DNA from: Leptospira johnsonii | GTDB lineage: Bacteria > Spirochaetota > Leptospiria > Leptospirales > Leptospiraceae | Direction of reading: 5' to 3' | DNA: 64,000 bases | NCBI RefSeq assembly: GCF_003112675.1 | Contig: NZ_BFAY01000006.1 | Span: 1-64,000, forward strand | In this document: in pieces, positions 43,514 to 51,506 of the stretch | Position numbering within the stretch: the first letter of the stretch is position 1 | Layout of the letters: every line of letters starts with the position of its first letter | Program-made: the position numbers and the translations under genes | The notes under the pieces: generated by a model | What the model was told of the DNA's origin: nothing | Database searches by the model: none | The model's input: the letters and a program-made list of their open reading frames with translations, nothing else

Positions 43514-44695
43514 TTAGTTTTCGGACTTAGTTTGGAAGTCGTAGATAACTTCTTTTACATCGTCCTGGTTGATCTTCTTAATACCGTCTTCGGTATGGAC
43601 GATCATGGTGCTACCTTGCTGGTCTACGATCGCTCCGATGATGGTAGTTTTTCCATCAGCCAGTACGATTTTCTCCAGTTTTTCGTAGTAGTTAACCAGA
43701 TCCTTATTAGTTTTCAGGTTTTTAGGAGCGGAAACAAGAACGTTCTTGAATCTTTTCAGCTCATCAGACTGACGCTTAGCTAATTCTTCTTCGATTTTCT
43801 TTCTCTCAGCTTCATTAGCAGCATTAGTAGCTTCGTCTACTTTTCCGGACTTAGGATCGATATTCAGTTTTACTAATTTATCGGTAGTGTCTTTGTCCAG
43901 AGTAACGATAGTTCTGATCTCTTCTTCTTCGGTTTTAGAAACTCCAGAGCCGGTCAGTTTGGTAACCGCTTTTGGAATATCTCTTTCCAAAGTTGCGTCT
44001 AGCTTAGTAAGTTCTTTCTCACCGAATTTCTTATCGGGAGCTTTTACTATGGAAGACTCGTCTTTTTCTAAGATAACTTCAGATTTATCCAAAGATTCTT
44101 TGATCTTTTTCAACTCTGCATTCGCAGAGATCTCTTCTGCACTTGCACCTTCCAGAGCACGAACTCTTGGAGATACAGCAACGGATCCTTCTAATACTTT
44201 TACGACGGATCTGTCGTTTTTAGTACGATCCACAACGAAAGAAGTTCCTCTAACTCCCGCGATTGCGGTTGGAGTTACTACAGAGAACTGATCGTCTTTG
44301 CTTGCTTTATTTACTTTAGCGAAAACTTTTCCAGAAACTAAAGACAATCTAGTGTCAGTGTTTCCTTGGGTATTCAAAGCGAGAGCTGAGAATTCCATGC
44401 TGGACTTTTCAGCTAAACGAACGGCGGAACCGTCTGAGAATTGGATATCTACTTTCGCTTTTGCCTTGGTTTCAATCTTGTCCCCTTCTTTCAGGACAGT
44501 TCCAAGACTAGCTTTGTCTTCAGTTAAATCAGCGTGTTGGATTTTTGCTTCCCCTACGCTAAATACTACGATTGCCGATGGTTGGCTCTGTTTTGCGTTC
44601 GCGGAATCCGCGTTCTCCGCAGGCTTTTTACAAGCTCCGGATGTCAACAGACCGACCATTAGGACGGCTGATGCAACGGAAATGACTTTATTCAT
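43514..44695 (-). CDS. FecR-domain lipoprotein
   Basis: The 393-residue protein has a signal peptide with lipobox LLTSGAC (Cys22), a FecR domain (about 40-170: VGEAKIQHADL, GSAVRLAEKSSMEFSAL, TPTAIAGVRGTSFVVD), and a long Lys/Glu-rich helical C-terminal half. FecR domains in spirochete lipoproteins are usually not linked to iron sigma factors, and none is encoded here, so a structural or peptidoglycan/surface role is as likely as signalling. AAGGA precedes the ATG. Confidence 0.88.
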   Translation of the reverse strand: MNKVISVASAVLMVGLLTSGACKKPAENADSANAKQSQPSAIVVFSVGEAKIQHADLTEDKASLGTVLKEGDKIETKAKAKVDIQFSDGSAVRLAEKSSMEFSALALNTQGNTDTRLSLVSGKVFAKVNKASKDDQFSVVTPTAIAGVRGTSFVVDRTKNDRSVVKVLEGSVAVSPRVRALEGASAEEISANAELKKIKESLDKSEVILEKDESSIVKAPDKKFGEKELTKLDATLERDIPKAVTKLTGSGVSKTEEEEIRTIVTLDKDTTDKLVKLNIDPKSGKVDEATNAANEAERKKIEEELAKRQSDELKRFKNVLVSAPKNLKTNKDLVNYYEKLEKIVLADGKTTIIGAIVDQQGSTMIVHTEDGIKKINQDDVKEVIYDFQTKSEN

Positions 44696-44794
44696 ACCCC
44701 TATCCTTCTTTGATCGAGATTAATCTGAACCGCGGTGGAGGCAGTCCGATCTATATTGGGTTAACATCTATGGATCTGGGATTTTCAATTTATT

Positions 44795-45997
44795 TCAATT
44801 TTTTTTTCCAATTTGGAAGATATTTCCTGAACTAAAATCGCTAAAATACAGCTCACCTGTGGAATCCTGGCCAAATGTGCTGATTAGGAAGTGAGTATCC
44901 CCTAATACAGTTAGTTTCCTTTTACCTTCCACTTCTGTGGAGAAACCAAGGATCTTTCCCGAAACAAAGTCGGCAAAAATATACCATCCATAGTATTTGG
45001 AAAGATTTTTCCCTCTGTACACGTATCCGCCAGTGATAGAGCGGTCCAGATCATGATCATATTCCAAGATTGGATCGGTTAACCCAGGTTTTTCACAGTC
45101 CTTTTTGGGTAAAAAGCAGTGAAATCCTTCTTTTATATTCCAGCCGTAATTCTTGCCTTTTAGAACCAGATCTACTTCTTCCCAATCATCCTGTCCAACA
45201 TCTGCTAAATACAGATCTCCGGTCTTAGTATCGAATGAAAACTTCCACGGATTTCTAAATCCATAGGCCCAGATCTCAGGCAAGAAGCCTGGCGAATTTT
45301 TGAAAGGATTGTCTTCCGGTATCTTATAAGGAGGAGCGTTTGCATCCAGGTTAGGTGTTATCCGGATCAAAGTTCCTAGATAAGTAGATGTATTTTGCCC
45401 ATGTTTGTAAGGATCTCCTGCGGCGCCCCCATCCCCAAAACCAATATATAATTTTCCATCAGGACCGAAACTAAGCTGACCCGCATTATGATTGGAATAA
45501 GGCTGATCCACTCTGAGTAAGATCCTTTTACGATCCTGCCAACGTAGAATTTTAGAATCATCCCAATGAAATTCTAAAATAAATGTCTGGTCCTTCCCCG
45601 CTTCTTTTGAAACTGCATTGATATAGAAGAGCCTATTTTCCGAAAACTTAGGGTGAAATGCGAAACCCAGTAAACCTTCTTCCGATCTGGTCTCTACACT
45701 TCCTGTAAAATCGGCAATGAGTTTGGATTGTTTGTTTGTAAAATTCCAAAGGAGTATTTTCCCCTTCTTCTCTAAGACTAACATCTCTCCAGGCAAGCTA
45801 GGATGAAATTGTATATCAGTGATTTCTTTAAAGCCGGATGCAATTTGGGTCCAACCAAATACGTATTCTGTGCCAGTCTCCTTTTTAGGTTTTTGTTTTT
45901 TGGTTTTGGCAAGAAGATGGGTGTCCTCTCCCGTAAAAAGGGAGAGTCCCAGAAATAGAGAGAATACTAATAAGATCCTATTGCAAAATCGTCTCAT
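44795..45997 (-). CDS. PQQ-type sugar dehydrogenase (GSDH/HHIP-like beta propeller)
   Basis: The 400-residue exported protein has a signal peptide (RILLVFSLFLGLSLFTGEDT region) and a six-bladed propeller of the soluble glucose/sorbosone dehydrogenase family. Motifs are EEGLLGFAFHPKF, HNAGQLSFGPDGKLYIGFGD, a GDPYKHGQN calcium loop, GFRNPWKFSFD and DVGQDDWEEVD. The HNAG histidine is the catalytic base in PQQ glucose dehydrogenase. No PQQ biosynthesis genes are in the window, so cofactor supply is unknown. It is divergent from the radical SAM gene. Confidence 0.88.
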   Translation of the reverse strand: MRRFCNRILLVFSLFLGLSLFTGEDTHLLAKTKKQKPKKETGTEYVFGWTQIASGFKEITDIQFHPSLPGEMLVLEKKGKILLWNFTNKQSKLIADFTGSVETRSEEGLLGFAFHPKFSENRLFYINAVSKEAGKDQTFILEFHWDDSKILRWQDRKRILLRVDQPYSNHNAGQLSFGPDGKLYIGFGDGGAAGDPYKHGQNTSTYLGTLIRITPNLDANAPPYKIPEDNPFKNSPGFLPEIWAYGFRNPWKFSFDTKTGDLYLADVGQDDWEEVDLVLKGKNYGWNIKEGFHCFLPKKDCEKPGLTDPILEYDHDLDRSITGGYVYRGKNLSKYYGWYIFADFVSGKILGFSTEVEGKRKLTVLGDTHFLISTFGQDSTGELYFSDFSSGNIFQIGKKN

Positions 45998-46094
45998 TCT
46001 GGCAGAAAAAATACAGTTTGAAAGCTCTCAGTCAAGGATGAAAAAGCTAAAAACTAGATGCCAAAACTTACGCACCAACCAGTCTGGAGCTAAG

Positions 46095-47426
46095 ATGAGC
46101 ACGAGCACCCTCCGCCCCGAATCTTCCATAGCCTTATTGGAGGAAATGGAAAGAAAATACAAACAGATCCCATTCGAAGCAATTCTGAAACAGGACATTC
46201 TGAGGCAAGGGATCCATTTTCTTCCGGAATCTTTTCAAGTAGGGGAAGACTATAAGACCAAGGATTATTTCATCTTCTCCTTCGACCATATTCCACTTGC
46301 GGATATGAAAGAAGGCACCGACTCCAAGGCTCCCGAAGAGATCAAGATCACTGGTGGTTATTTCAATTTATTGCCTACGATTGTTTCCACTCGTAATAAT
46401 CCAAACTCTCCTTATAAAGTAAAACGTATCCCTGCCGGAGAGAAAGACGAGGGCAGACCTGGTCTTTATTTAAACGAAACATTTTTAGGAAAACTAGAAT
46501 ATCCACCTAAGCCCGCTTGGTACAGACACAAGACCAAGTCCGGAAAAATCCCTGGAGAGATCGCACCAGTCATCGAATGGGGGTATCTGATCTATCTCAC
46601 AGTTTTTCGTAACTGCCAGTATTTCGGTAAGGACGAAGAATGTGCCTACTGCGATATCAATCACAATTATAGACAACAGAAGAATGCAGGCAGACCTTAC
46701 ACAGGCGTAAAAGATATAGAAGATATTTTAGAAGTTCTGTCTTGGATAGATGCAGAAGACGAGATCGCAAAAGTGTACACGATCACAGGCGGGTCCGTAA
46801 TCACTTCTCTCAAAAAGAAAAATGAAATCGATTTTTATCTAGAATACGCACAAGCAATCGAGCAAAAGTTCCCAGGAAGATGGATGGGCAAGATTGTTTC
46901 CCAAGCATGGGAGAATGAGGACTGCAAAAAATTCAAAGACGCAGGGATCCAAGTCTATCATCCCAACTACGAAGTATGGGAACCTGAACTATTCAGAAAA
47001 ATTTGTCCAGGAAAAGAAGCTTATATCGGTAGAGATACTTGGATCAGAAGGATCGTTGATTCTGCAGAAATTTTTGGGCCTTCTTATGTGATCCCAAACT
47101 TTGTAGGTGGAGTGGAGCTTTCTCAGCCTTGGGGATTTCCTACAGTTGCAGAAGCGATCAAATCCACAGGAGAAGGGTTAGACTTCTTTATGTCCAAAGG
47201 GATCATGCCTAGATTCACTGCTTGGTGTCCGGAACCTTATACAACTTTAGGGACCCAAGCGGGTCCTCCATTGGAATATTTCTGCGAGTTACTCACAGTC
47301 TGGAAGGCTACATTCGAAAAATATAATTTACCAGTTCCTCCAGGTTATGGAGAACCTGGACCAGGAAAGGCGGTATTCTCCGTTTCCGCCTTTATGGATG
47401 TGATCAGCTATCCAGGAAGGGCTTAG
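46095..47426 (+). CDS. Radical SAM protein with atypical CX8CX2C cluster motif
   Basis: From the ATG at 46095 (GGAG 5 bases upstream) the protein is 443 residues. The cysteines 174, 183 and 186 (CQYFGKDEECAYC) form a CX8CX2C motif instead of the canonical CX3CX2C, followed by aromatic DINHNY. A GGS-type SAM contact appears as TITGGSVITSL. The N-terminal 150 residues form an extra domain. I cannot name the reaction. An in-frame ATG at 46038 lacks a good SD. The stop codon overlaps the stop of the first AIM24 gene on the other strand. Confidence 0.8.
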   Translation: MSTSTLRPESSIALLEEMERKYKQIPFEAILKQDILRQGIHFLPESFQVGEDYKTKDYFIFSFDHIPLADMKEGTDSKAPEEIKITGGYFNLLPTIVSTRNNPNSPYKVKRIPAGEKDEGRPGLYLNETFLGKLEYPPKPAWYRHKTKSGKIPGEIAPVIEWGYLIYLTVFRNCQYFGKDEECAYCDINHNYRQQKNAGRPYTGVKDIEDILEVLSWIDAEDEIAKVYTITGGSVITSLKKKNEIDFYLEYAQAIEQKFPGRWMGKIVSQAWENEDCKKFKDAGIQVYHPNYEVWEPELFRKICPGKEAYIGRDTWIRRIVDSAEIFGPSYVIPNFVGGVELSQPWGFPTVAEAIKSTGEGLDFFMSKGIMPRFTAWCPEPYTTLGTQAGPPLEYFCELLTVWKATFEKYNLPVPPGYGEPGPGKAVFSVSAFMDVISYPGRA

Positions 47427-48115
47427 TCCCCTCCTCCTACGCTTGTAGAACGTTGCACCCTTCTCCAGGTATTTGCCCAAGAAGCAAAAGAGTTTTGGTT
47501 CCTAGTTTGTAGATATAGCCTGCCCTTACCGGAAAATTTGGCGACTAATCCCTCTCCGGATAAGAAGAGAGATTTTAATCCTCCTACCTTATCGATATGA
47601 TAATCTAAGCTGGGTTCAAATGCTACGATATGACCTGTGTCTACAATGTACATCCCGTCCACATCTACAGTGTGAATTGCACCGAAACTAGAGAAGAATA
47701 GGTCTCCTGTCCCGGAAACTTTTAGGAAGAATAAACCTTCTCCGGCAAAAAATCCTTTGAAGCCTCCCCATTTGCTGTCTATCACAAGCTCTGTGCCGCC
47801 GGCAACATAGGCTCCTCTACTCAAGATCAGTTCTTCGTTTTTGAGAGCTCTATGTTCCAAGTCTCCTTGTGTAGCAGAGGTTAAAAATAACTCTCCGTTT
47901 CCACTTTCCACTGTGAATGTGTTTTGGAAGAAGGACTCGCCGCTAAACAAAGCTCTTTTTGCGGAAGCAAAGATCCCGCCTTGAGCCTTGGTCTCCATTT
48001 TGACTTGAGAGGACATAGCAACCATTGCTCCGGACTCCGCACGTATGGATTCCCCGGAATTCAAATTAAGCTTTAGGATAGGAAAATCAGGTTTTGCTAA
48101 TATTTCAAATTTCAT
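47423..48115 (-). CDS. AIM24/TIGR00266-family protein, third of tandem set
   Basis: This 230-residue protein is all-beta, with the family pattern SGESIRAESGAMVAMSS near the start, GGFKGFFAGEGLFFLKVSGTG in the middle, and VDTGHIVAFEPSL plus SGEGLVAKFSGKGRLYLQTR near the end. The two halves resemble each other, as in the pseudo-symmetric barrel of this family. Function is unknown in bacteria. The yeast relative Aim24 is mitochondrial. It follows its paralogue with a 3-base gap and shares overlapping stop codons with the radical SAM gene. Confidence 0.88.
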   Translation of the reverse strand: MKFEILAKPDFPILKLNLNSGESIRAESGAMVAMSSQVKMETKAQGGIFASAKRALFSGESFFQNTFTVESGNGELFLTSATQGDLEHRALKNEELILSRGAYVAGGTELVIDSKWGGFKGFFAGEGLFFLKVSGTGDLFFSSFGAIHTVDVDGMYIVDTGHIVAFEPSLDYHIDKVGGLKSLFLSGEGLVAKFSGKGRLYLQTRNQNSFASWANTWRRVQRSTSVGGGD

Positions 48116-48118
48116 ATA

Positions 48119-48790
48119 TTATTCCTTTCTAGGTGGTAATTCTGATCTAAACCAAGCGCCTAAGGTAGGCACATTTCTAGATTGAAGCCAGAGCCTTCCT
48201 CTTCCTTTGAATCTGGCGACTAAACCTTCTCCGCCCAAGAAGAAGGACTTCCAACCTCCGAACTTAGTGATCTCGTATTGCAGACCTTCTTCGAATGCTA
48301 CGATATGGCCTGTATCTACTATGAATTCACCTTCTACATCCAATACTTCTATCCCGCCATAACTGGAGATAAGGACCGGTCCGCTTCCGCTCAGTTTTAA
48401 GAAGAATAAAGATTCTCCGCTGAAAAAACCTTTTAGGCCTTGGAACTTAGTATCTATATCTATCTCTGGTTTTGCCGCGAGAAAAGAACTGGATTGGATA
48501 AAAATTGTTCCATTCAATTCTAGTTTTTCTATATCACCGGGAAGTGTTGGCGCTAGTAAAACTTCTCCCGATTGAGAAGCGGAGAATGTGTTCATCCAGA
48601 AAGATTCTCCTCCAAGAAAAGCGGCCTTTAAGGATTTGAAAATCCCCCCAGCCTGAGCTTTGCTTGTTTGCATTTGGATATGAGAGCTCATACTCATAAG
48701 AGCTCCCGCTTCCGCCTTGATGGATTCTCCGGAACTTAAATTTACTTTCGCTACGGAATAAGATGGTTTGTATAAAACTTGGATATTCAT
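48119..48790 (-). CDS. AIM24/TIGR00266-family protein, second of tandem set
   Basis: A 223-residue paralogue of its neighbours, with SGESIKAEAGALMSMSS, a GESFWMNTFSA strand, KGFFSGESLFFLKLSGSG, VDTGHIVAFEEGL and GGEGLVARFKGRGRLWLQSR. The three proteins share the order of motifs but differ strongly in between, which points to an old triplication and separate roles, possibly as parts of a hetero-oligomer. There is no signal peptide. It lies 18 bases after the first member. Confidence 0.88.
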   Translation of the reverse strand: MNIQVLYKPSYSVAKVNLSSGESIKAEAGALMSMSSHIQMQTSKAQAGGIFKSLKAAFLGGESFWMNTFSASQSGEVLLAPTLPGDIEKLELNGTIFIQSSSFLAAKPEIDIDTKFQGLKGFFSGESLFFLKLSGSGPVLISSYGGIEVLDVEGEFIVDTGHIVAFEEGLQYEITKFGGWKSFFLGGEGLVARFKGRGRLWLQSRNVPTLGAWFRSELPPRKE

Positions 48791-48808
48791 TTTAATTCCT
48801 AATGTTTG

Positions 48809-49474
48809 TTAAACTGGAAGAAGTTTGGTAAGCCAGCTGATAAATCCGGAAGGCACCCTTGATTGTATCCATAGAGTTCCATTGCCAGTGAAATTTGCGA
48901 CCAAACCTTCGCCACCTAGTAAGGTGGATTTCCAATTTCCCCCCGCCTTTCCTACTTTGAATTGGAGAGAATTTTCGAAGGCGACTATATGACCTGTGTC
49001 TACAGTATAATTTCCTTCTACTCTGATTGGAACGATAGCTCCATATGAACTTAAGAATACTTTTCCGGTCCCTGAAATCTCCAACAAGAACAGACCTTCT
49101 CCTCCAAATAAGGAACGAAGACCGCCGAATTTAGAAACGACTTGGATTCCTGGATCGGAAGCCAGATAAGATCCAGATTGAACAAAAATACTTTTTCCAT
49201 TCAGATCCAGATCTATGATATCGCCCGGAAGATCCGGAGCGAGTCCGATCTCTCCTCCTGTTTCAGGAGCGGTGTAAGTATTGAAGAAAAATGATTCTCC
49301 GCCGAAAATTTTTCTAGAAAGAGCGGAAAGAAAGCCGCTTCCCATCTTGGTTTCCACGCCGATCCGGGAACTCATGTACACCATGGCTCCGGCTTCCGAT
49401 TTAATCGATTGACCGGGACCTAATCTAAGTTTCAATAAGGAGAAGGAAGGTTTATGAGAGATCTGGAATTGCAT
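48809..49474 (-). CDS. AIM24/TIGR00266-family protein, first of tandem set
   Basis: The ATG at 49474 gives 221 residues and aligns its start (MQFQISHKPSF) with the two paralogues (MKFEILAKPDF, MNIQVLYKPSY). A TTG frame open to 49504 adds 10 unmatched residues. Motifs are GPGQSIKSEAGAMVYMSS, GGESFFFNTYTA, GGEGLFLLEISGTG, VDTGHIVAFENSL and LGGEGLVANFTGNGTLWIQS. It heads the three-gene operon and is divergent from the SDR gene across about 95 bases. Confidence 0.88.
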   Translation of the reverse strand: MQFQISHKPSFSLLKLRLGPGQSIKSEAGAMVYMSSRIGVETKMGSGFLSALSRKIFGGESFFFNTYTAPETGGEIGLAPDLPGDIIDLDLNGKSIFVQSGSYLASDPGIQVVSKFGGLRSLFGGEGLFLLEISGTGKVFLSSYGAIVPIRVEGNYTVDTGHIVAFENSLQFKVGKAGGNWKSTLLGGEGLVANFTGNGTLWIQSRVPSGFISWLTKLLPV

Positions 49475-49570
49475 ACGCGGGAAAGTTTGGAAAATATTTT
49501 CCAAAACGTCAATCGATTCCCGAACCCGAATATTTCTTTCTAGACTTCTTCTTTTTTAAATTTAATCCGA

Positions 49571-50230
49571 ATGAAACAAGTTTTAATCACTGGCGCCAAC
49601 CGAGGTATCGGTCTGGAACTCGCAAATTTATACGCCGAAAAGGGTCATACTGTTTATGCAGCTTGTAGAAAAAGTTCGGAGCCTCTCCGAAGACTGGGTG
49701 TGAAAATTTTTGAAGGTCTGGACCTGACCCAAAGCCAAACTTTCGAAACTCTTTCCGGTTTCTTGACTGGGGTCAAACTGGACATACTGATCAATAACGC
49801 CGGTATCCTGATCCCGGATAATTTGGAAAGCGTGGACTTCACAGAACTCGAAACCCAGATCCTAGTAAATGCGATCGGGCCAATCCGACTAAGTCGGCTA
49901 CTTCTTCCTAAACTTGGCCCAGACTCCAAACTGGTCTTTATAACTAGCAGAATGGGCTCTATCGCGGATAATACTTCCGGAGCCTATTACGGATATAGAA
50001 TGTCCAAATCTGCCTTAAATGCTGGTGCAGTTAGTCTCGCTCGTGACCTCGCCCCTAAAAAGATCTCTGTAGGAATTCTTCACCCTGGAATGGTAGCTAC
50101 CGAAATGACAGGTAGACAAGGAATTCCCCCCAGAACTGCAGCCGAGGGACTCTTCCAACAGATCGAAAAACTCTCTCCGGAAAGGTCCGGAAGATTCTTT
50201 CATCAAAACGGGGAAGAGCTACCATGGTAA
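49571..50230 (+). CDS. Short-chain dehydrogenase/reductase
   Basis: This 219-residue SDR has the cofactor motif TGANRGIG (residues 7-14), the structural NNAG, and the active-site pair Ser plus YGYRMSK (Tyr-x3-Lys). The acidic or basic residue choice after strand 2 (ACRKSSEP) suggests NADP preference. The substrate is unknown. It resembles CsgA/YciK-type stand-alone SDRs. Only an upstream divergent AIM24 operon and a downstream hairpin surround it. Confidence 0.9.
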   Translation: MKQVLITGANRGIGLELANLYAEKGHTVYAACRKSSEPLRRLGVKIFEGLDLTQSQTFETLSGFLTGVKLDILINNAGILIPDNLESVDFTELETQILVNAIGPIRLSRLLLPKLGPDSKLVFITSRMGSIADNTSGAYYGYRMSKSALNAGAVSLARDLAPKKISVGILHPGMVATEMTGRQGIPPRTAAEGLFQQIEKLSPERSGRFFHQNGEELPW

Positions 50231-50235
50231 ATGGA

Positions 50236-50278
50236 TTCTGTCTCCCTAAAACAACACTGTTGTAAAAAAGAGACAGAA
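50236..50278 (+). terminator. Structured hairpin after the SDR gene
   Basis: TTCTGTCTC (50236-50244) pairs with GAGACAGAA (50270-50278), with an inner CAACA/TGTTG stem. The position just after the stop suggests a terminator. No downstream T tract is present, so a processing or stability element is also possible. Confidence 0.5.
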
Positions 50279-50363
50279 GTACAGAAATTTCTTTCAAATT
50301 ATGTCTAGTTATCTCCGTACCGGGCTGTACTGCCTGTCTAAAATCATCTTTTTGCACCGCACC

Positions 50364-50379
50364 TGGCATGGATATTGCT
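50364..50379 (+). promoter_or_regulatory. Sigma-54 (RpoN)-type promoter upstream of lpxC
   Basis: TGGCATGGATATTGCT matches the -24/-12 consensus TGGCACGN4TTGCW at every defined position except C-to-T at position 6, with the invariant GG and GC exactly 12 bases apart. Transcription would start about 110 bases before the lpxC ATG, at roughly 50390. RpoN is known in Leptospira. Its use for lpxC is not something I know to be described. Confidence 0.5.
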
Positions 50380-50460
50380 CTATAGTCCTAAAGGGTTAAT
50401 TTTTATCGGACTTCAAGACCGTCCAATAAAGTAAGAGCCTTGGTGTAATGCGAATGGATT

Positions 50461-50480
50461 CCAGAACCGAAAGTTTCTGG
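50461..50480 (+). promoter_or_regulatory. Leader hairpin directly before lpxC ribosome site
   Basis: CCAGAA (50461-50466) pairs with TTCTGG (50475-50480), extendable by two wobble pairs outwards. It ends a few bases before the AGGAA that precedes the double ATG of lpxC. A hairpin this close could modulate ribosome access. No known riboswitch fold is recognised. Confidence 0.4.
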
Positions 50481-50488
50481 GGCAGGAA

Positions 50489-51397
50489 ATGATGAATTTC
50501 ACAGAACATAGAAAAACTCTTAAAGAAACAGTTAGAATTAAGGGGATCGGATTACATTCCGGTAAGGAAGTAAATCTGGTCGGGCACCCTGCTCCAGCTG
50601 GAACAGGTATAGTTTTTGAATATAGAAAGGGAGAAGATAAAGCATCCATCCCTGTAGAACTAAGTAATGTGGTAGATACGAGTAACGCTACTACACTTGG
50701 AGACGGACTCCACAGGGTCCAAACCGTTGAGCACCTGATGGCAGCGGTATTCTCCGTAGGAATTACGGACATGATCTTAGAAATCGACTCCGTAGAAGTT
50801 CCGATCATGGACGGATCTTCCCTTCCTTTCCTAGAAGCATTCGAAAGCACAGGTTATACCGAATTCGAAGAAAGAATAGACCCTATCTATGTAAAGAACC
50901 CGATGTGGGTAGTAGATGGGGATAAATACCTGGTTATCCTTCCCAGCGAAACCTGGAAAGTAACCTACACAATTGACTTCCCTCATCCCCTCTTAAAAGG
51001 CCAGAACATCACAATCGATCTGGACAGAGACATTCTCAAAAACGAAATCTTACCAGCCAGAACCTTCGGATTCCTAAAAGACGTAGAAGCTCTCCAAGCG
51101 AGAGGTCTCGCGATGGGAGGTTCATTAGACAACGCGATCGTTCTTACCCAGGACGGGTATTTGAATGAATCCCTTCGTTACGAAAACGAATGTGTACGAC
51201 ATAAAATTTTGGACCTGGTGGGGGACCTTTCCATTGCGGGAAGACCTATCATCGGCCATTATCTAGCTTCCAAGGCGGGACATGCACTGGACGTTTCCAT
51301 GGCTAAGTTAGTCATGAGTTCAGTAACAGGAAACGAATTGGGCAAATACAAAAGTCGCCGGATCCCTCTCTTCAACAGAAAAGCGGCGATGGTCTAA
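50489..51397 (+). CDS. lpxC: UDP-3-O-acyl-N-acetylglucosamine deacetylase
   Basis: LpxC catalyses the committed step of lipid A synthesis. The 302-residue protein shows KGIGLHSGKEV at the start and the zinc ligands His82 (TVEHLMAA), His238 and Asp242 (RHKILDLVGD), plus PIMDGSSLPF and the late GHALDVSMAK. The final C-terminal residues (KAAMV) are hydrophobic and may act as a proteolysis tag, as the LpxC tail does in E. coli. A double ATG follows AGGAA, so the start is 50489 or 50492. It stands alone, without lpxA, lpxD or fabZ beside it. Confidence 0.96.
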   Translation: MMNFTEHRKTLKETVRIKGIGLHSGKEVNLVGHPAPAGTGIVFEYRKGEDKASIPVELSNVVDTSNATTLGDGLHRVQTVEHLMAAVFSVGITDMILEIDSVEVPIMDGSSLPFLEAFESTGYTEFEERIDPIYVKNPMWVVDGDKYLVILPSETWKVTYTIDFPHPLLKGQNITIDLDRDILKNEILPARTFGFLKDVEALQARGLAMGGSLDNAIVLTQDGYLNESLRYENECVRHKILDLVGDLSIAGRPIIGHYLASKAGHALDVSMAKLVMSSVTGNELGKYKSRRIPLFNRKAAMV

Positions 51398-51408
51398 TTT
51401 ACTCGATT

Positions 51409-51431
51409 TCCCGCCTTTGATTCGGGCGGGA
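51409..51431 (+). terminator. GC-rich hairpin after lpxC
   Basis: TCCCGCC (51409-51415) pairs with GGCGGGA (51425-51431) about 12 bases past the stop. There is no T tract, so this is a likely but not certain terminator. Confidence 0.5.
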
Positions 51432-51491
51432 TATTCCGAATTTATAAAAGACTTGTCGATTCACTAAACTACTGTATTTCTACCTGCGGAT

Positions 51492-51506
51492 ATTCATTCA
51501 ATGAAT
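51492..51506 (+). promoter_or_regulatory. 15-bp palindrome covering the ptsI start codon
   Basis: ATTCATT-C-AATGAAT is a perfect inverted repeat whose right arm contains the ATG at 51501. In mRNA the single-base loop is too tight for the full stem, so a DNA-binding operator or chance is more likely than a hairpin. Confidence 0.3.
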
